Virus record (IMG/VR): IMGVR_UViG_3300022857_000007
Location: 1-52,282 of that record
Strand: one strand, 5' to 3'
DNA length: 52,282 nucleotides
Source: a virus
The position numbers and the translations under genes were made by a program. The notes beneath the pieces were generated by a model, which worked only from the letters and a program-made list of their open reading frames with translations, made no database searches and was not told where the DNA came from. Positions 48,444 through 52,282 of the stretch are shown piece after piece. The stretch's first letter is position 1. Each line of letters begins with the position of its first letter.

Positions 48444-49010
48444 TTACTTAGCTCTAAAGATGTGTTCTCCTACTTCTTCCGCTTTAATCGTTGTCATAAA
48501 CCTTCTGTCTCCAGCAAATGAACTCTCATTGTTTATTAAATGAGACCCGTTGTCTTTTATTTCATAAAATTGACCTTTGTAACCTATAAAATCTCCTTCT
48601 TTTATATGATAAACTAGTCTTTGACCTTCATTAAACTCTACTAACCCTAATTCTTCTAAATGCTCAATATAACAATGAGCCTCAAAAGTTCCAAATCCCT
48701 TTTTTAATAAACCTCCAGACTCATGATACTGATTATCTACAGTTTGAACATTTATTCTTCCATTTATTATAACTTCTTTCTCAGTTCTCTTCTCTTTAGA
48801 TTCACCGTATCTATTTGACTGCGTTTTATTTAAGTCAATTTTATAAAAAATGAAGTCTTCTTGAAGAATTGTTTCACTTATTTCTCTTCCCGTTTTATTA
48901 AAATAATCTTCTTCTTTATCTGTAAAGAATTGATTAATACCTTTAGAATTTGCTCCAATTATATTAATCATATCTGGCTGCTTCCCTGTATGATCTAATC
49001 TATTTGCCAT
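48444..49010 (-). CDS. Neck protein, gp14-like candidate
   Basis: This is a 188-residue protein. Its layout resembles T4 gp14: an early FIFYKIDLNKTQSNRYGESK, strands with VIINGRINVQTV, GFGTFEAHCYIEHLEELGLV, and a late hydrophilic EGDFIGYKGQFYEIKDNGSH region. It lies between a connector-type gene and the tail terminator, as gp13-gp14-gp15 do in T4. Likely part of the neck joining head and tail. Assignment is from order and pattern. Confidence 0.5.
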   Translation of the reverse strand: MANRLDHTGKQPDMINIIGANSKGINQFFTDKEEDYFNKTGREISETILQEDFIFYKIDLNKTQSNRYGESKEKRTEKEVIINGRINVQTVDNQYHESGGLLKKGFGTFEAHCYIEHLEELGLVEFNEGQRLVYHIKEGDFIGYKGQFYEIKDNGSHLINNESSFAGDRRFMTTIKAEEVGEHIFRAK

Positions 49011-49031
49011 TTATTTTCCATTTATATAAAA

Positions 49032-50240
49032 TTAAAAAACCCACATACTCATTGGTCCAAATCCAAGAGATTTATTAACAGCCTCTTGCACAGCTGCTCT
49101 GTCTTCCATTATTGATTTATATGAAAGTTTATCTAAATCATCGTCTAGAATCTTAAACAGTCTATCTTTTATTTTTTCTGAGTAACTCATCAATTGCTCA
49201 GAATTCAAATTGACAGATGCATCAGGCACTACTAATTCACCGAATTTACCTCTAATAAATGATAAATTTTCAGCAGCTTCTGCTAAAGCCCATTTTCTAA
49301 CCCACTGCTTTGCTGTTGAGTTTAACTGTTCCCAATTTATAACATCTAACTGAGCATCAGCAGGAGTAGCTACCACTCCGTTACCCTGTTGTTCTGTAGT
49401 ATAAGTTGTTCCATCTATTGTATTAGATATTGTTTCGGCAGTCCAAGTAGGATTTGCTGAATTTCCAGATAAGGCAGAATTACCTGCCACTCCTACTCTG
49501 TCATAATAACGATAAAACATAGTACCGGGCGTTCCTGCTCCTCCTCCAATACCAACATTATTGTTTCCTCCATATTTACCAATCATTGGAGTTGGGTAAA
49601 GCCTAACTACTTTTGTACCCTCAGAACCACCATGAATCGAATAGGAGTATTCTGAGCCACGAACTCTGTTTCTTAACTCAGCAGCTTGTGCAGTCATAAT
49701 GGTGTCAAATACGGGCATTACATGATAAAGTGTGTGACCAGCAAAAGAAGCCCCAAATTCTGAAAACGCAATATTTTGATTTGCAAAAGGATCAAGTCCA
49801 AATAAGTTAATAAAAGAAGGAGTAAACCAAAGCACATCTGCTATCTCTCTTCCTTTAGGTACTGTATAAGTTTGAACTCCTCCAGTTAAACTTATAGAAT
49901 CTGTTTTATATTCTTTTTGTGAGTTTGTTCCAAATCCTGATTGTTCTGCAATAGAAGTAGCAAAAGACCTTTCGAAATAAAGAGAATTAGATATGTATTT
50001 TAGCGTAAAGTCCACTTCTGATGGAAGTCCTAGCATTTCACCTAAACGGTTCTGTAGAGTCCATCTATTGACCCATGTAGAATACTCTCTTATGCCATCA
50101 CATAATGAATATTCTAAATCAGCATCAATTAATTCAACCTCTAAAACTGAAGCACCAAATTTCAGACGAATATAATTATATATCTCGACTCTTTCTGACT
50201 GAGTAACCCCTGTTGCACATGATCCTATATTCAATGACAT
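49032..50240 (-). CDS. Neck/head-completion protein, gp13-like candidate
   Basis: This is a 402-residue protein. The N-terminal third has YNYIRLKFGASVLEVELIDA, DLEYSLCDGIREYSTWVNRW and LGLPSEVDFTLKYISNSLYF, a helical pattern seen in head-completion and connector proteins. The middle is Gly/Ser/Asn-rich, and the C-terminus is helical (WVRKWALAEAAENLSFIRGK, DDDLDKLSYKSIMEDRAAVQ). It heads the neck-sheath gene series. A connector role is likely from context; identity with gp13 is not proven. Confidence 0.5.
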   Translation of the reverse strand: MSLNIGSCATGVTQSERVEIYNYIRLKFGASVLEVELIDADLEYSLCDGIREYSTWVNRWTLQNRLGEMLGLPSEVDFTLKYISNSLYFERSFATSIAEQSGFGTNSQKEYKTDSISLTGGVQTYTVPKGREIADVLWFTPSFINLFGLDPFANQNIAFSEFGASFAGHTLYHVMPVFDTIMTAQAAELRNRVRGSEYSYSIHGGSEGTKVVRLYPTPMIGKYGGNNNVGIGGGAGTPGTMFYRYYDRVGVAGNSALSGNSANPTWTAETISNTIDGTTYTTEQQGNGVVATPADAQLDVINWEQLNSTAKQWVRKWALAEAAENLSFIRGKFGELVVPDASVNLNSEQLMSYSEKIKDRLFKILDDDLDKLSYKSIMEDRAAVQEAVNKSLGFGPMSMWVF

Positions 50241-50253
50241 ATTTGTTTTCTAA

Positions 50254-50544
50254 TTAAATTTTAATATTACTATTATTAACTCTTCCTGAACCACGTCCTC
50301 TTTCTTTAAACCCAACATATGTTCCTGAGTTTATAACAAACTTACCTACCTGTACATTTATAGATTGCCCAGCAGTTGCAGTCCAAGTGAACTCCCCTCC
50401 TCCTAGTGCTGTTATTGTAGCATTACCATCAGATAAACAGTAAACAACATGTACTGCTGGAGATGTCATTCCATCTCCAAGCTCAGCTGTTGTAAAAGTT
50501 CCAGAACTTAACGGTATTGCTTTATAATTTGTTTTATGTGTCAT
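50254..50544 (-). CDS. Small beta-rich virion-type protein, unknown
   Basis: This is a 96-residue beta-sandwich-like protein (SSGTFTTAELGDGMTS, GGGEFTWTATAGQSINVQVG) with a basic Gly/Arg tail. It is the first gene of the leftward neck-sheath series, 13 bp before the connector-type gene. It could be a head-decoration or neck accessory. A CTATTTATTA box lies 17 bp upstream. Confidence 0.5.
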   Translation of the reverse strand: MTHKTNYKAIPLSSGTFTTAELGDGMTSPAVHVVYCLSDGNATITALGGGEFTWTATAGQSINVQVGKFVINSGTYVGFKERGRGSGRVNNSNIKI

Positions 50545-50560
50545 GATATTATTCTCTTTT

Positions 50561-50570
50561 TAATAAATAG
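50561..50570 (-). promoter_or_regulatory. CTATTTATTA box, minus strand of divergent gap
   Basis: CTATTTATTAAAAAG, 17 bp before the ATG at 50544; likely promoter of the neck-sheath series. Confidence 0.42.
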
Positions 50571-50572
50571 AC

Positions 50573-50582
50573 TTATTTATAA
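50573..50582 (+). promoter_or_regulatory. TTATTTATAA box, plus strand of divergent gap
   Basis: The plus-strand copy of the recurring box, 15 bp before the GTG at 50598. Confidence 0.38.
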
Positions 50583-50597
50583 TAAATCGAATAAATA

Positions 50598-51212
50598 GTG
50601 CATAATTACACCCGTGAAATATTCCATACTCTTTCCAAGAAAGAAAAATCTTCATACATAGATAGACTAATCGAAAGAGGGGTTGATTTATCTAAAGAAG
50701 AGATTTCTAAAGCTTCTAAAAAACAAATAGAACTTTATGTAATTAAAAAACTTTCTACTCGAAGAAACTTTGAAGAATTTGAAATTAAATATTTAAATTT
50801 TGATCAAGTTGTTAGGTTTATGCAAAGAAATAATAGTATGATTGATTTTTTACTATTAAAATACTTAACACCAAAACAAAGACTATCCATAATCCATCAA
50901 ATTTCTGGATCTAAATTCCACTTAAACTTAGATGAATTCTTTAAACTCAAAGGATCAGAAAGAAAATTTTACGCTAACTCTAGGCTTGAAAATGATTTTA
51001 TTTTAAGAACTTTTGAAGTTAAATATTTATCATTAGAAAACCAGATGAAATACGTAGCAGTAACTGTCAGAGGAGGCTCAAGTCTTTCTCAAGAAATGGT
51101 AGATGTTTTAAGATCTCCTGTAAAAAAAGAATACAAAAAATTAGTCTCTGATAATTTACATGAATCAAATATTAGGAGAATGATAAATAAAAGAATCAGA
51201 AAAACGTTTTAA
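50598..51212 (+). CDS. Helical repeat protein, unknown
   Basis: This is a 204-residue protein starting with GTG (no in-frame ATG until about residue 74). It is Lys/Arg-rich and almost entirely helical. A degenerate unit recurs about every 20-60 residues: FEIKYLNFDQVVRFM, FLLLKYLTPKQRLSII, FEVKYLSLENQMKYV. This suggests an alpha-solenoid-like scaffold. Plus-strand and co-directional with the HAD gene (39 bp gap). No known family recognised. Confidence 0.55.
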   Translation: MHNYTREIFHTLSKKEKSSYIDRLIERGVDLSKEEISKASKKQIELYVIKKLSTRRNFEEFEIKYLNFDQVVRFMQRNNSMIDFLLLKYLTPKQRLSIIHQISGSKFHLNLDEFFKLKGSERKFYANSRLENDFILRTFEVKYLSLENQMKYVAVTVRGGSSLSQEMVDVLRSPVKKEYKKLVSDNLHESNIRRMINKRIRKTF

Positions 51213-51251
51213 AATATTTTATAAAATTATAAAATATTCTTATATTCTAAA

Positions 51252-51908
51252 ATGGATGTTATTTTTTTAGATATAGACGGAGTTTTAAATAACTGTATGT
51301 CATCAGGCGTATTTCATGAGTCATCTACTATTCGTAGTTGTGTTATGGAACTTAATAGAATCATTTTTTCTTCTGGAGCTGGAATTGTTCTTATTTCTAC
51401 TTGGAAAGATAGTTATGATTTTCAAATAATAAGAAATCTTCTTTATGAAAGAAGAGTTTGTGATGGTAGTATATTAGATTTCACTGAAATTGGTGTGAAT
51501 AAAGAGGATGGAATAATTAAATTCTTAAACAATGCTCGATTTAAAGTGGATAAATTTATAATAATTGATGATAATTTAGATTTAAAAAACAATTATTTAA
51601 GAATAAACTACATAAAAACAGAATCAATTATAGGATTAACTCAAAAAGAAGCTGATTTTGCTATTGAAAAATTTGATACAATGGAGGTAGGTATAGATAA
51701 GGTTAAATGGGACAAATTAATTGAAGACCATTACTTATCTGCATGCAAAAGAAATCCAGAGTACAAAAAAAAACACACTAAAGAAGAGATGATTGAATAT
51801 TGGTATTCACTCCTAAATAACCCCGCTGTCATTAACGAAGATGTAGAAAACATGATTAAAGGGACAACACACGCAAATAACAACAACACAACTTACCACC
51901 CAGTTTAA
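51252..51908 (+). CDS. HAD-family phosphatase-like protein
   Basis: This is a 218-residue protein. Motif I IFLDIDGVLNN (D7 and D9) is the HAD nucleophile and acid pair, motif II is LISTWKDS, and KFIIIDDNLDLKN is motif IV. This arrangement resembles the HAD domain found in phage RNA-repair-type proteins. It may hydrolyse a phosphate on nucleotides or nucleic acid ends. The C-terminal 70 residues form a helical extension with a His/Asn-rich tail. It converges on the next gene, with one base between the stops. Confidence 0.72.
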   Translation: MDVIFLDIDGVLNNCMSSGVFHESSTIRSCVMELNRIIFSSGAGIVLISTWKDSYDFQIIRNLLYERRVCDGSILDFTEIGVNKEDGIIKFLNNARFKVDKFIIIDDNLDLKNNYLRINYIKTESIIGLTQKEADFAIEKFDTMEVGIDKVKWDKLIEDHYLSACKRNPEYKKKHTKEEMIEYWYSLLNNPAVINEDVENMIKGTTHANNNNTTYHPV

Positions 51909-51909
51909 G

Positions 51910-52282
51910 TTAAAATCTTAACCTGAATCTATACTTCCCACAATCCCATACACGGTCAAACCCAGCCTCTTGCATAATGTCCCATTCACTTTTTTTATCT
52001 GAATATATTTTTGGAAACTTAATTTTAAGAGACTTTTTTCCGTAAGGGTACTTAGAGAGTCTTTTTAATCCAATTTTATCATTGTAATATTGATAATCAG
52101 GTCTTGTTGTGTGTTCTAAATAAAATCCGTTTTTATTATAAATATTATCCTCAGAATCAGGAGTCCATCGTATGTCTGCAAAACTTAGTAAACTAGAAAA
52201 TTCATATTCCCTTTTTATGAAGGAGAGAAATTTTCCCATAACTCCAACACATACAATGTTTGTGCGTATTGCAAACCTTCTT
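51910..52282 (-). CDS. C-terminal region of a phage homing-endonuclease-type protein (5' part outside window)
   Basis: An ATG at 52239 exists, but the frame stays open to the window edge (RRFAIRTNIVCVGVMGKFLS), and that extension matches the family. The visible 123 residues show MGKFLSFIKREY, LLSFADIRWTPDS, HTTRPDYQYY, and the signature SEWDIMQEAGFDRVWDCGKY. This domain is the common C-terminal partner of Vsr-like nucleases in phage homing endonucleases. I therefore treat the gene as 5'-truncated by the window. The nuclease core, if present, is not visible. Confidence 0.68.
   Translation of the reverse strand, partial: RRFAIRTNIVCVGVMGKFLSFIKREYEFSSLLSFADIRWTPDSEDNIYNKNGFYLEHTTRPDYQYYNDKIGLKRLSKYPYGKKSLKIKFPKIYSDKKSEWDIMQEAGFDRVWDCGKYRFRLRF

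Noticed and set aside
1-52282. Prophage or chromosomal origin
   Set aside because: No integrase, attachment-site repeat, tRNA or host housekeeping gene is visible; all recognisable genes are phage-type.

Overview
The window is a 52-kb piece of a large, AT-rich tailed-phage genome with a contractile tail (T4-like myovirus). The virion genes identify it: contractile sheath, tail tube, large terminase, portal, tape measure, baseplate hub with a fused amidase, and probable neck and tail-completion proteins. There are no chromosomal housekeeping genes, integrase, tRNA or rRNA genes. A host-type promoter (TATATTTG, matching the Bacteroidota -7 pattern TAnnTTTG), A-rich leaders and weak or absent Shine-Dalgarno sequences suggest a Bacteroidota host. 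That host is inferred, not shown.

Layout, left to right; almost everything is transcribed leftward (minus strand). 1-1.9 kb: recombination and replication (partial 5' nuclease, UvsX/RecA, zinc ribbon). 2-21 kb: baseplate and tail genes (hub-amidase, a gp53-like candidate, a tube-initiator-like protein carrying 28 copies of a 22-residue repeat, tape measure, large surface or baseplate proteins, two paralogous zinc-ribbon baseplate proteins). One plus-strand virion gene lies within this block. 21-24 kb: a tightly packed accessory cassette (Vsr-like endonuclease, degenerate RNase H, C5-methyltransferase-like protein, HNH nuclease, small unknowns). 24-30.6 kb: a replicative DNA polymerase of the DnaE (Pol III alpha) type, broken into two genes. 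30.6-37.3 kb: portal and large terminase, each with its own intein. 37.3-43.7 kb: virion accessory genes (patatin, fibre with lectin-like tail, small beta proteins) plus a plus-strand island with the tail tube. 43.8-50.5 kb: sheath, tail terminator and neck genes. 50.6-52.3 kb: a plus-strand unknown, a HAD phosphatase, and the C-terminal part of a homing-endonuclease-type protein running off the window.

The standout system is the polymerase. Its gene is fractured at the Pol III catalytic motif by a split intein. The upstream half ends in an N-intein, the downstream half begins with a C-intein, and a free-standing Vsr-like endonuclease gene sits in the gap. Each half carries one further mini-intein, both at conserved polymerase motifs. 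With the HNH intein in the portal and the LAGLIDADG intein in the terminase ATPase motif, five inteins lie within 13 kb. They are accompanied by at least three free-standing homing-type nucleases, with a fourth at the right edge.

Two non-coding signals also recur or stand out. A YTATTTAT-type box precedes many virion transcription units, on both strands of all three divergent gaps, and is a candidate late promoter. A G-rich, foldable stretch at about 48.2-48.4 kb behind a host-type promoter is a candidate structured RNA.
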